The notes under the pieces: model-generated
Seen by the model: the letters and a program-made list of their open reading frames with translations, nothing else
What the model was told of the DNA's origin: nothing
Databases searched by the model: none
Source of the DNA: an uncultured Prevotella sp.
GTDB taxonomy: Bacteria > Bacteroidota > Bacteroidia > Bacteroidales > Bacteroidaceae
Length of the DNA: 64,000 bases
Assembly (NCBI GenBank): GCA_900550035.1
Contig: URQS01000009.1
Span: 7,828 to 71,827 of the forward strand
Direction: 5' to 3'
Program-made: the position numbers and the translations under genes
In this document: positions 1-8,380 of the stretch, piece by piece
How positions within the stretch are numbered: the first letter of the stretch is position 1
Layout: the number at the start of each line of letters is the position of its first letter

Positions 1-1282
1 CGTAGGCATTGACAAGCTGCGGACGGTTCTCAGGCTTTGCCTCAGTGGGCGTGTCGGGCACGAAGCGGGCACGCGACTGAGGATAGCGGTCGCGATAGTT
101 GAAGTGCGAACCGTACATGTGCAGCACTACAAACAGCTTCTTATGCCCCTTTGCCATTGCCTTGTTGAGGAATGGCAACAGTCGCTCGTCGCTCGTTTGC
201 TCCACTACATCGTTGCCTGCGCCGCTTGCACCTTCAGTCCCATCGGCCTTTGCGTCAGCCTCGCGTATGAAGAGATGTTCGTCAGCCTGACTGCCCAGGA
301 AGTCGATATACGAGTGGTTGGGCTGCTGATTGGAGAGGAACACAGTGTAGAATCCTGCCTCACGGAAAGCCGCCAATATACCCTTCTCGTGATGCAGACG
401 GTCGTGGTCGTCGGCTGTAGCAGCGGTCAGTAGCATCGGCACACTCTTATGAGTGGTGTTCGACTGCGAGCGCACGTTGCGGAACACGAGCAGTCCGTCG
501 GTTGTCGAGAGCAGCGGATTGGTTGGACGATTATAGCCATACAGCTGGAAGTCGCGCGAGCGGGCTGTCTCGCCTACTACGAGCACATACACCTCAGCCG
601 AGTCCTTGGCATGCTCCGACACTGCATTGAAGCGGAAATCGGCTACATTATCATTGTAATGTGCCGAAAGCGAACTCTCATGCACCGCCAGACACAGATT
701 ATAGAATACATTGACGGGATACAGATTGTCCTCAACGTGATATTCAAACTTGCCCTTCTTCTCGTTGCCTTTGGGATAAGCTACGTAGCAGCCTACGAGC
801 AGCAGTGCCAAAGGCAATATCAAACACAACGCACGGCGTATGGCAAGGCGCTGAAATTCGCTGTCGATGCGCACACCCTTAGCCCACTGCCATGCCGCTA
901 TTGCGAGCAACGGCAGATAGAGTATGAACACGCCTGCCACGGCTGGCACCAGATTGTCGAGCAGTTCCATAGCCTCACCGGGGTTGGTGGTGACGAGATT
1001 GAGGAACATGTCGACGGCTATCACACCGTTGCCATATAGATATACGAGCACCATCTGAAACGCTGCGAAGAAGACAAGCAGGAATAGTACCCACACCATG
1101 CGCCCGACGCAGCGGTCGAGCGACATGACGAGAGCATAAACCAATATAGGTAGCAACACGCCTACCACATCTGCCATCAGCGATGTGTTCTCTGTAAAGC
1201 ACAATGCCACGTTGGGCACCGCCAGCGACAGCACCATGTAGAAGAAGAGGAAGCGTGGAGAGAGTAAAAAGCGTAATTTCAT
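1..1282 (-). CDS. Phosphoethanolamine transferase (EptA/sulfatase family), 3' end outside window
   Basis: Membrane-bound alkaline-phosphatase-superfamily enzyme; the family moves phosphoethanolamine onto lipid A or other surface glycans. About 427 codons are visible. Five hydrophobic segments lie near residues 11-29, 36-55, 63-83, 111-131 and 151-169, followed by a periplasmic catalytic domain. The motif VLVVGETARSRDF near residue 230-242 contains the GET threonine used as nucleophile in EptA-type enzymes, followed by YGYNRPTNPLL. The ATG overlaps the stop codon of the upstream SusD gene (TAATG), which suggests translational coupling. The C-terminal third, with the later metal ligands, is beyond the window. 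The lipid A substrate is inferred from the family; another surface glycan is possible. Confidence 0.87.
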   Translation of the reverse strand, partial: MKLRFLLSPRFLFFYMVLSLAVPNVALCFTENTSLMADVVGVLLPILVYALVMSLDRCVGRMVWVLFLLVFFAAFQMVLVYLYGNGVIAVDMFLNLVTTNPGEAMELLDNLVPAVAGVFILYLPLLAIAAWQWAKGVRIDSEFQRLAIRRALCLILPLALLLVGCYVAYPKGNEKKGKFEYHVEDNLYPVNVFYNLCLAVHESSLSAHYNDNVADFRFNAVSEHAKDSAEVYVLVVGETARSRDFQLYGYNRPTNPLLSTTDGLLVFRNVRSQSNTTHKSVPMLLTAATADDHDRLHHEKGILAAFREAGFYTVFLSNQQPNHSYIDFLGSQADEHLFIREADAKADGTEGASGAGNDVVEQTSDERLLPFLNKAMAKGHKKLFVVLHMYGSHFNYRDRYPQSRARFVPDTPTEAKPENRPQLVNAY

Positions 1283-2927
1283 TATTTATAACCTTCGTTC
1301 TGTTTCCAGTTCTGATTTTCGTCCATGATGGCCTTAGGAACTGGAAGTATACGGCATGACTTGTCAAAACGTGCACCGGGGAATCCCTTGCGATGGAAAC
1401 CATACTCGCTCTCGAATGTACCGAAGCGAATCATGTCGTTGCGACGCCAGTTTTCGTCGACAAACTCACGTCCGCGCTCGTCGAGGATGTCCTGCAATGA
1501 AGGTGTGCCTACAAACTTCGCAGCATGCACATATGTGCGAATCTGATTGAGCAGCGACTCCGGTGTATCGGCATTTGTGGCACGAGCGCCACGCAGCAGA
1601 GCCTCAGCCTTGGTCAGGACGATGTCGGCAAAACGGAAGATAGGCACGTCGTTGCTCTGGTTGCGGTTGTACTCCGAATACTCATTGGGGTTGGGATAGA
1701 ACTTCAATGATCGATAGCCCTGGCTCCATCCGGTGGCGTTGGCACCACAGTTGATTTGCTGGCGCGAAGTCTCCGAATCGTCCTTGAGGTTGATTTTCTT
1801 TGAGAGCACGAGCTGACTGCCCTTGTACATATACGGCTGAATTGTTGCCTCGCCCGTAAGGCGTCGTGGATGTACACCTTACCGTCGGTAGTGGCACCAA
1901 GGATAATCTCGTTGCGGTCGTCGCCCTTCAATGTGAAGAGATTTGAGTACTCCTCGTTCAAGGCGAATATACCTGCGCACGACTTGTTCATCTTGCCACC
2001 CAGATAGCCCATAGTGTCGCCATTGTCTACCTTGCGGAATGTACGGTAGCGTCCGTACAGCATGCCCGTAGCATTGACCTTGTCGTAAGGCATGGCATAG
2101 ATGAAGTCCTTTATCTGCGGACCGTTGTTGTAGAGGAACTTCTTGCGATAGCTGTCCGAGAGGTCGAAAGGACCGTTCTGCATGATGTCGTCGCACAGAC
2201 GCACACATTCGTCAAGCTTAGCATTGCGCGATGTGGCAGCATCGTAGTCAGCCACATTGTCGGCAGTATATACAGCCCAGTTGATGTAGAGCTTCACGAG
2301 CAGAGCCTCAGCCATCCAGTAGGTTGGCTTGCCGTATGTGGCAGCGTTGCAGTTCTTGGTGAGCGAGGGCAGACAAGCCTTCAGTTCGCTCTCTATGAAC
2401 TCAGCCACCTGACGGCGTGGCATACGCTCTACAGCCTCGTCATCGTCGGGCAGACAGTCGAGGATTGGCACATCGCCGAAACTGTCCATCAGAATGAAGT
2501 GATAGAAGGCGCGCATCACACGTGCCGGGGCTATCTGCTCGGGCTTTGCCTCGTCGCCGCCAAGGTCTTCTATCACCTGATTGCACTTGGTGATGCCCGA
2601 CGCAAGGTCGGCCCAGTAGTTGAGGGGTTTGTTGTCGTACTTGAAGTTGTGCAGTGTAGGGTTCACATTCTCGGCGTTGTCGTAGTAGTCGCCGTCAAAG
2701 CTGATGCCAGCCACCTCGTCAGACGAGAACGACTGTATGCGGTTGTAGTTGTCGCCCAACTGCTTGCGGAAGGCATAATACACATCCGCCATCTTGGCCT
2801 CAAGAGCCACTTCCGACTCCGTTGGATAGTCGGTATATTGTGATTTCACGTCGACATCGAGATTGGTACAGCTTGTGGCGAGCACCATAGCCGATGAAGC
2901 GAGCGCGAAAAGAAGCGATTTCTTCAT
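1282..2927 (-). pseudogene. SusD/RagB-family outer-membrane lipoprotein, broken by a 1-base frameshift
   Basis: Surface glycan-binding partner of a SusC transporter. It starts MKKSLLFALAS with a lipobox ending ATSC, so it is a lipoprotein. Codons 1 to about 357 (2927 down to about 1857) read in one frame. The frame then shifts, and the remaining 190 residues, ending WKQNEGYK, continue in another frame to 1284. At 1856-1859 the coding strand reads GCCTTACGGGCGAGG; adding one A (TTA ACG GGC GAG) restores a continuous protein of about 548 residues, the normal SusD length. It follows the SusC gene by 112 bp. Either the strain carries a real inactivating deletion or this is an assembly error; the clean restoration makes both plausible. 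Confidence 0.85.
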
Positions 2928-3039
2928 TTCTTTATTAATGATTGATTAATGGATTTATGGGTCCTAACTATGCCTGACTATGCCTCTTTGGGCATTGCTG
3001 AGCCAATGCTTGTGAAAGCTTGGCAGGGCTTGCTCTGTC

Positions 3040-5838
3040 TTAGAAGCTGACCTTCATTCCGAGCATGAACGTGCGTGTGTGCGGATAGTAGTCCTTGCGC
3101 CAGTCGATGCCCGGGGTCAGTCCGCCGAGCGAAACCTCAGGGTCGCAACCCTTGTATGAGGTCAGCGTGAACACGTTGTTGCATGTAGCATATACCGAAA
3201 GATTGTTGACCCATCCGTGCAGGCTGCCGAAGTCGTAACTCAGCGACATTGACGAGAGGCGCAGGAACGAGCCGTTCTCAATATAACGGTCGGAAGGCGA
3301 CTGCGAGTTGACGTCGTTATAGTTCTGGTCGGTCAGTGCCTCGCGGAACACGTTCTTGCCCTTCGGAATCATCGACACTGCGTTGTACTGGGCACGCAGT
3401 GCGTTGAATATCTTATTGCCGAATACACCCTGGAAGAAGAGTGTGAGGTCCCAGTTCTTGTACGATATGGTGTTGTTCCATCCGAGTGTGAGCTTAGGCT
3501 GAGCCGAGCCCGTCTTGGTACGGTCGGAATCGGTAGGCTTGATGGTCTTCTCGCCAGTGCGCTCGCCCGTTACGGGGTCGTGCACCCAGAACTGCGACAC
3601 TCCATTCTCGTCGTGTCCGGCATACTCGTATGTGTAGAACTGACCGATAGGACTGCCCTCCATCAGACGCTGCACTGCCACACCGGTGTTGCCCGTAATC
3701 CAAGGATAGGCAAGGTCCTGATAGCTTACAGAGTAAGCGGCGTTAGAGAGTTTCTTCACACGGTTGCTATTGTGCGAGAGATTGAGCGATGACGACCACT
3801 GCCAGTCCTCGTTCTGCACGGGAATGGCGTTGATGGTAAGTTCAATGCCTCGGTTGGTGATGTCGCCCACATTGGCAGTCATTGTGCCGAAGGGGAAACG
3901 GTTGGTCGATACGGGATAATAATATATAAGGTCGGATGTGCGCTTGTCGTAGTACTCGATAGTACCGGTGAGTCGCGAGTTGAAGAATCCGAAGTCTAAG
4001 CCGATATTGAACATTCCCGTGCGCTCCCACTTAAGGTCGGGGTTGGCATTGTTGGTAGCTGCAAGAGTGTGCTTGTTTGATGTCACACCGTTCTCGTCGG
4101 TGAATGTGAACCATCCGCTCACACCGTAAGTGCGTCGTGCCGAATAAGCGTCGAAGCCGAGCGAGTTGCCCGATACGCCATAGCCTACGCGCAACTTAAG
4201 GTCGGAGAATATCTCAAGATTGCGTACCCACTCCTCTTCGCCAATGCGCCATGCAGCCGAGAACGAGGGGAATGTAGCCCAACGGTGATTCTTGCCGAAT
4301 GCCGACGAACCGTCGCGGCGCAATGTAGCCTGGAAGTTGTAGCGCGAAGCAAACGAGTAATTGACACGTCCGTAGAACGAAATCATACGCAGTGTCGACT
4401 CAGCACCGCTCTCCACAGCATCAATGCCGTCAATCTGGTTGGCGTATGTGAGGTTGTAGTACTTCACAGCGTCGTTGTAGAAGTCTTTGACAGTGAGTCC
4501 GAAGCCGTCGTTCTCGTTGTTCTGCTCCCACGAGTAGCCCACCATAAGACCCAGGCGATGATAGCCGGGGAAAGAATGGGTGAAGTTGCCAAAAGTCTCA
4601 AACACCTGCTTGTTGTCCATATATGTAGAACGGCGAGCCTGACCGTGGGTCTTCACAATCTGCGACTTTGTAGAGTGATACTCCGACAGCACGTTCTGGT
4701 TGTACAGATACGAGTACTGTGCAGTCCATGTGAGTTCGGGCAGGATGTTGAGCTCGCCCTTTCCGGTGAGCTGCATGCGTCGGTAGATGGTCTGGTTGGT
4801 GTCCTCGTTGATCATCGACAGTGGGTTGTAGTACTGAGTAGTGCTTGTAGACTCGCTCCATGAGCCGTCGGCGTTGCGCACGGGCTGACACGGCGAGTAG
4901 TATACCATAGCGTCGGTCACGCTGATGCCCTGCTCCTGCGCCTCAATACCCTTCTTGGTGGTCTGGCTTCCGTTGACGCCGAGCGACAGCTGCAAGTGGT
5001 CCTTGAGCACCTTTGAGTGTGCCAGCGCACGCGCTCCGAAACGCTCAAGCTCCGACGAGCGTATCACACCCTGATGATTGAGATAGCTCAGCGACACATT
5101 GTAGCCCGAACGGGCGTTGCCACCCGACACAGCGAGGTTGTGATTGTGCGACATACCGGTGCGCTGCACTTCCTTCTGCCAGTCGACATTGCCTCCCATG
5201 TCATTAGCCAGTTCGAAGCCGTGCTGCTTGGCATAGGCTCTGAGTTCGTCGGCTGAGGCGAGGTCGAGATATTTAGCCACCGACTCGAAAGCTGCATAGC
5301 CGTTGTATGTGACGCGAGCCGAGCCTGCCGAGCCGTGCTTGGTGGTGACGATGATAACGCCATTGGCGGCTTTCGAACCATAGATGGCTGTGGCTGTAGC
5401 GTCGCGAAGGATATCTATCGACTCGATATCGTCGGTAGCCACAAGCGAGAGGTCGACGCCTGGCACGCCGTCGACTATATAATAAGGCTCCATGGCTGCG
5501 CCCGTACGCAATGTTGATGCGCCGCGCAGGGTGATGGAAGGAGCAGCGTTGGGGTCGCCACTGTTCGACACGGTGAGTCCGGGCACCTTGCCTTGCAGCA
5601 ATTGTGCAGGCGATGTGTACACACCCTGATTGAGGTCGGTCGACTGGATTGTAGTGATTGAGCTGGTTACGTCCTTTCGACGCATCTTGCCATAACCTAC
5701 TACCACAATCTCACTCAGCTTGAGTGTGTCGCGTCGCGAGTCCACATGATCGGGACTGTCTGAATCTTCGGCTGCAAATGTGTTTGCACTAATGCCCGTC
5801 GCGAGCAAGGCCATGATTAGCTTTTTGTCTAAAATCAT
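3040..5838 (-). CDS. SusC/RagA-family TonB-linked outer-membrane transporter
   Basis: TonB-dependent outer-membrane importer for oligosaccharides or other large nutrients, working with the SusD gene just downstream. 932 residues. The N-terminus is a signal peptide (MILDKKLIMALLATG, cleavage near TFAAED). A TonB-box-like segment LSEIVVVGYGK lies near residue 42, then the plug with IVDGVPGVDLS and ATAIYGSKAANGVIIVTTK. The C-terminus ends MLGMKVSF, with the aromatic last residue typical of a beta barrel. It lacks the N-terminal carboxypeptidase-like (CarboxypepD_reg) domain that many SusC proteins carry, including the second one in this window. There is no obvious promoter directly upstream, so it may be transcribed from the barrel-protein gene before it. 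Substrate cannot be told. Confidence 0.93.
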   Translation of the reverse strand: MILDKKLIMALLATGISANTFAAEDSDSPDHVDSRRDTLKLSEIVVVGYGKMRRKDVTSSITTIQSTDLNQGVYTSPAQLLQGKVPGLTVSNSGDPNAAPSITLRGASTLRTGAAMEPYYIVDGVPGVDLSLVATDDIESIDILRDATATAIYGSKAANGVIIVTTKHGSAGSARVTYNGYAAFESVAKYLDLASADELRAYAKQHGFELANDMGGNVDWQKEVQRTGMSHNHNLAVSGGNARSGYNVSLSYLNHQGVIRSSELERFGARALAHSKVLKDHLQLSLGVNGSQTTKKGIEAQEQGISVTDAMVYYSPCQPVRNADGSWSESTSTTQYYNPLSMINEDTNQTIYRRMQLTGKGELNILPELTWTAQYSYLYNQNVLSEYHSTKSQIVKTHGQARRSTYMDNKQVFETFGNFTHSFPGYHRLGLMVGYSWEQNNENDGFGLTVKDFYNDAVKYYNLTYANQIDGIDAVESGAESTLRMISFYGRVNYSFASRYNFQATLRRDGSSAFGKNHRWATFPSFSAAWRIGEEEWVRNLEIFSDLKLRVGYGVSGNSLGFDAYSARRTYGVSGWFTFTDENGVTSNKHTLAATNNANPDLKWERTGMFNIGLDFGFFNSRLTGTIEYYDKRTSDLIYYYPVSTNRFPFGTMTANVGDITNRGIELTINAIPVQNEDWQWSSSLNLSHNSNRVKKLSNAAYSVSYQDLAYPWITGNTGVAVQRLMEGSPIGQFYTYEYAGHDENGVSQFWVHDPVTGERTGEKTIKPTDSDRTKTGSAQPKLTLGWNNTISYKNWDLTLFFQGVFGNKIFNALRAQYNAVSMIPKGKNVFREALTDQNYNDVNSQSPSDRYIENGSFLRLSSMSLSYDFGSLHGWVNNLSVYATCNNVFTLTSYKGCDPEVSLGGLTPGIDWRKDYYPHTRTFMLGMKVSF

Positions 5839-5863
5839 TATTATGGTTTTTAGTTGACAAGTT

Positions 5864-5917
5864 GACGAGTCAACGAGTAGACAAGGAGAAATCTACTTGT
5901 CTACTCGTAAACTCGTC
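5864..5917. repeat. Imperfect 22-bp inverted repeat between barrel and SusC genes
   Basis: Arms 5864-5885 and 5896-5917 pair over 22 bp with two mismatches around a 10-base loop. No T-run follows on the minus strand, so it may be a processing or pausing hairpin rather than a classical terminator. The motif resembles small dispersed repeats elsewhere in the window. Confidence 0.6.
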
Positions 5918-5933
5918 ACTCGTTTACTTTCTA

Positions 5934-7106
5934 TTAAAATGCTTCGTTTATATTGAAGATAAATCCGCTCTGTCCTGATTTGCCAAGTCCGTAGTCAAGA
6001 CGCACGTTCACGTTCTTCTTAAACTCCCAACGATAGCCGATGCCGTAGTTGGGCAATATATGATTCATCTTGATTTGGCTGAACTTAGGAAATACTGTAC
6101 CGGCACCTGCCCACACTGCGATGCCATTGCGGCGCCATACATGCTGACGCAGCTCTATCTGCGCCTCCACCTTGTGCTTGTCGCGATAGCGTCCCTGATA
6201 ATATCCGCGCATTGAGTAGCTGTCGCCCAGAAGCGCGAGCATCGACCACTGCGGATTGCCGAAGTTGAACTGCGTGCGCAGGTCGCCTGCCAGCGTTGCT
6301 CCCTTCCACATGGGCAGATAAGCGTCCATGCGCAAATCGGTGGTAGAGAAGGCGTGCTTGTTGCCCATGAACTTTGGGCGGAACAACTGCTGCACCTGAA
6401 AGAAGACGCCCTGCTTAGGTGCGGTGAGATTGTCGCGGGTGTCGTAGAGCAAGGTCAGTCCGGCACCAGCATTGAACGACTCTCGGCGCTGCCCCTCTAT
6501 TAGTTCGGGACGCTCCATTTCATGGCCATACACATAGTCTAACGCCACGGTAGGACCAATGAACAGATTGTCGGCGGTGCGTATGAGCCAACTCGCCTTG
6601 GCCTGAGCCTGCCAGCGCTTCATCTTGCTCTTGTTGTCGTCGTTGTCGCCCATATCGTAGCCCAGACCCCAGATGTAGCAGGGGAAGGAATAGAAGTAGA
6701 GCGTATAGTCGATGCGGTGGGTGTCGTGCGGAAACTTATGCACGCCGCGCACACCGAGCATGTAGAAGCCCACTGTCGATACGTCGCCAAAGAGCGACAC
6801 ATTGCTTGGAGCCGAAAGCGAATCGGTAGGGTCCGAGCGATACAGTCCGGCAGCTACGAGTCCCAGTCCGAGCTTGGTGTCGGTGCTGTAGTGCGGTCCG
6901 CCGATTATGCTGAAGTCGAATCGCTTGTTCTTCTTCTCCTTGTTAGCGTCGTTGAAGTAGTCGAGAAAGCGGGTCATGAATCCGCGCTTCTTGGGTGTCT
7001 GCACAGTGGAGGTGTCGATGGCTGTGGTGTCGACCATCTCTGCCGCTGCCATAGGCATTGCCGAAAGCAGCATGGCGACTATTGCGATAAGTGAGCGATG
7101 GAGCAT
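5934..7106 (-). CDS. BamA/TamA-family (D15, bacterial surface antigen) outer-membrane barrel protein
   Basis: 390 residues with a signal peptide (MLHRSLIAIVAMLLSAMPMA). A charged linker (about residues 35-65) leads into a predicted Omp85-type beta barrel. The segment SYSMRGYYQGRYRD near residue 305 contains the RGY motif conserved in D15 barrels, and the protein ends FIFNINEAF with a terminal Phe, the outer-membrane insertion signal. It is much shorter than BamA and has no clear POTRA domains, so it belongs to the short Bacteroidetes group of unknown role rather than being the essential BamA. It sits between the PCMD gene and the SusC gene, all on the minus strand. Confidence 0.82.
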   Translation of the reverse strand: MLHRSLIAIVAMLLSAMPMAAAEMVDTTAIDTSTVQTPKKRGFMTRFLDYFNDANKEKKNKRFDFSIIGGPHYSTDTKLGLGLVAAGLYRSDPTDSLSAPSNVSLFGDVSTVGFYMLGVRGVHKFPHDTHRIDYTLYFYSFPCYIWGLGYDMGDNDDNKSKMKRWQAQAKASWLIRTADNLFIGPTVALDYVYGHEMERPELIEGQRRESFNAGAGLTLLYDTRDNLTAPKQGVFFQVQQLFRPKFMGNKHAFSTTDLRMDAYLPMWKGATLAGDLRTQFNFGNPQWSMLALLGDSYSMRGYYQGRYRDKHKVEAQIELRQHVWRRNGIAVWAGAGTVFPKFSQIKMNHILPNYGIGYRWEFKKNVNVRLDYGLGKSGQSGFIFNINEAF

Positions 7107-7110
7107 TTTT

Positions 7111-7158
7111 TGAGTGTTGAATGTGGAGTGTTGAATGTTGAATGTTAAATGTTGAATT
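7111..7158. repeat. TTGAATG-type short tandem repeat
   Basis: Intergenic AT-rich stretch with repeated GTGTTGAATGT and GTTGAATGTTGAATG words. It belongs to a family of similar repeats at 28139-28296, 29161-29315, 34796-34892, 42951-43093 and 58208-58325. Confidence 0.6.
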
Positions 7159-7172
7159 GCTTGCTTACATTA

Positions 7173-8138
7173 TTAATATACAAGACCAACATTGTCTACC
7201 CAGAATGTGTTGCCAACAGTGCCTACGTATGCGCCGCCGTGGCTCGACGAGAACTGCAGCACGATGTGTGTAGGCGTAGCGTCGGCTGGTGCCCATCCGG
7301 TTTCCTTAACGAGCACGCTCTTGCCTTTTGAGTTGCGGGCGTAGTCGTGAGAGCGCAATCCCATAGTGGCAGCGTTGTAGAACGACTGACCGGTAATGTT
7401 GCCATAATGAATCTCGTATGTAGCATCCTCAATCCACTTGCCCGTAGACTTGCCATACTTCACTACGACGGTGCCCACGCGCTGTGCGGTGATGTTGCCA
7501 TTGGCATCTTCGTGACGCTTCTGCAAGAGCAGCATGGCTATGCAGTAGTCGGCACCAGGCACTGTTGTAACCTTAGAGAATCCCGTCTGGCGTATACGGT
7601 TAGGAGTTCCGGGCACCTGCACCTTGTAGTCGTAGCGCAATGCCTTAGGACGATGGGTGAAGGGGATGCCGAAGTTGAGTGCCTTGGGGCCATCCTTGGT
7701 GCCGGTGATAGGCTCCTTCATGTCGCCGAGGAATATGCTTCCGGCTGCAAGCACCTTGATATTGATGAGTCCCAAGACCTTGCAGGTCTCGATATGGGTG
7801 GTCATCTTGACACAATGGCCCGATCCGTGGTTGTCGCGATAGACTGAGTTGTTGGTCTTGGTGATGCCCGACACCTTAGCCATGACATTGCTGGTGCCCC
7901 AAGGCGAACCGCCGAGATTGACGTAGGCATTGTTGCCCGTGAGGTTTCTGTTGGGTCCTATCTCATAAAGGGTCTTAGTCTGTCCGCCGATAACTGCCGA
8001 CTCGTGAATTTGGCGAGTCACCCATGTATCGAAATTGCCATACTTGAACGGTACGAACTTGCCTTGCGCCATCGACATAACCGACACGGCGAAGAATAAA
8101 ATGGCTGTCAACACAGTCTTGCATGTAGAATGATTCAT
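7173..8138 (-). CDS. PCMD-domain (putative carbohydrate metabolism) secreted protein
   Basis: 321 residues with signal peptide MNHSTCKTVLTAILFFAVSV, cleaved near SMAQ. The body begins KYGNFDTWVTRQIHES and contains FTHRPKALRYDYK near residue 162. It ends with a beta-rich segment FSSSHGGAYVGTVG ... FWVDNVGLVY. This layout is that of the PCMD domain, a carbohydrate-binding-like fold common in Bacteroidetes surface proteins. It is the first gene of the minus-strand run that continues into the barrel, SusC and SusD genes, so it may be an accessory surface protein of that system (inference). No lipobox is seen. Confidence 0.72.
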   Translation of the reverse strand: MNHSTCKTVLTAILFFAVSVMSMAQGKFVPFKYGNFDTWVTRQIHESAVIGGQTKTLYEIGPNRNLTGNNAYVNLGGSPWGTSNVMAKVSGITKTNNSVYRDNHGSGHCVKMTTHIETCKVLGLINIKVLAAGSIFLGDMKEPITGTKDGPKALNFGIPFTHRPKALRYDYKVQVPGTPNRIRQTGFSKVTTVPGADYCIAMLLLQKRHEDANGNITAQRVGTVVVKYGKSTGKWIEDATYEIHYGNITGQSFYNAATMGLRSHDYARNSKGKSVLVKETGWAPADATPTHIVLQFSSSHGGAYVGTVGNTFWVDNVGLVY

Positions 8139-8266
8139 TGCTGTTGTGTTTTATGATTAACTTGTTGTTATTTCCTAAAAAGTATAATTCTTTTTACACT
8201 TCAATCTTATTTCAAAATGGTTGCAAAACCGTGTCAACACACGGCTATATCGCTGAATTTAAGGCA

Positions 8267-8274
8267 CAAAGGTA
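8267..8274 (-). promoter_or_regulatory. Bacteroidetes -7 box for the PCMD gene
   Basis: On the minus strand this reads TACCTTTG, matching TAnnTTTG. It would give a leader of about 120 bases containing a small hairpin at 8229-8244. No good -33 TTTG was found at the usual spacing. Confidence 0.4.
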
Positions 8275-8275
8275 A

Positions 8276-8325
8276 ACAAAAAAGACTGAAAGGAAACTCT
8301 TTTGATGTTAAAAGTTTCCTTTCAG
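8276..8325 (-). terminator. Rho-independent terminator after the S41 protease gene
   Basis: Arms 8286-8298 and 8313-8325 form a 13-bp perfect stem. On the minus strand a T-rich run (TCTTTTTTG) follows. It lies 55 bp after the protease stop. Confidence 0.75.
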
Positions 8326-8380
8326 CCTTGTATTTTGCCCTTTTAGTATACAAAAGGGGATATTTGAGCTATACGTTGTA

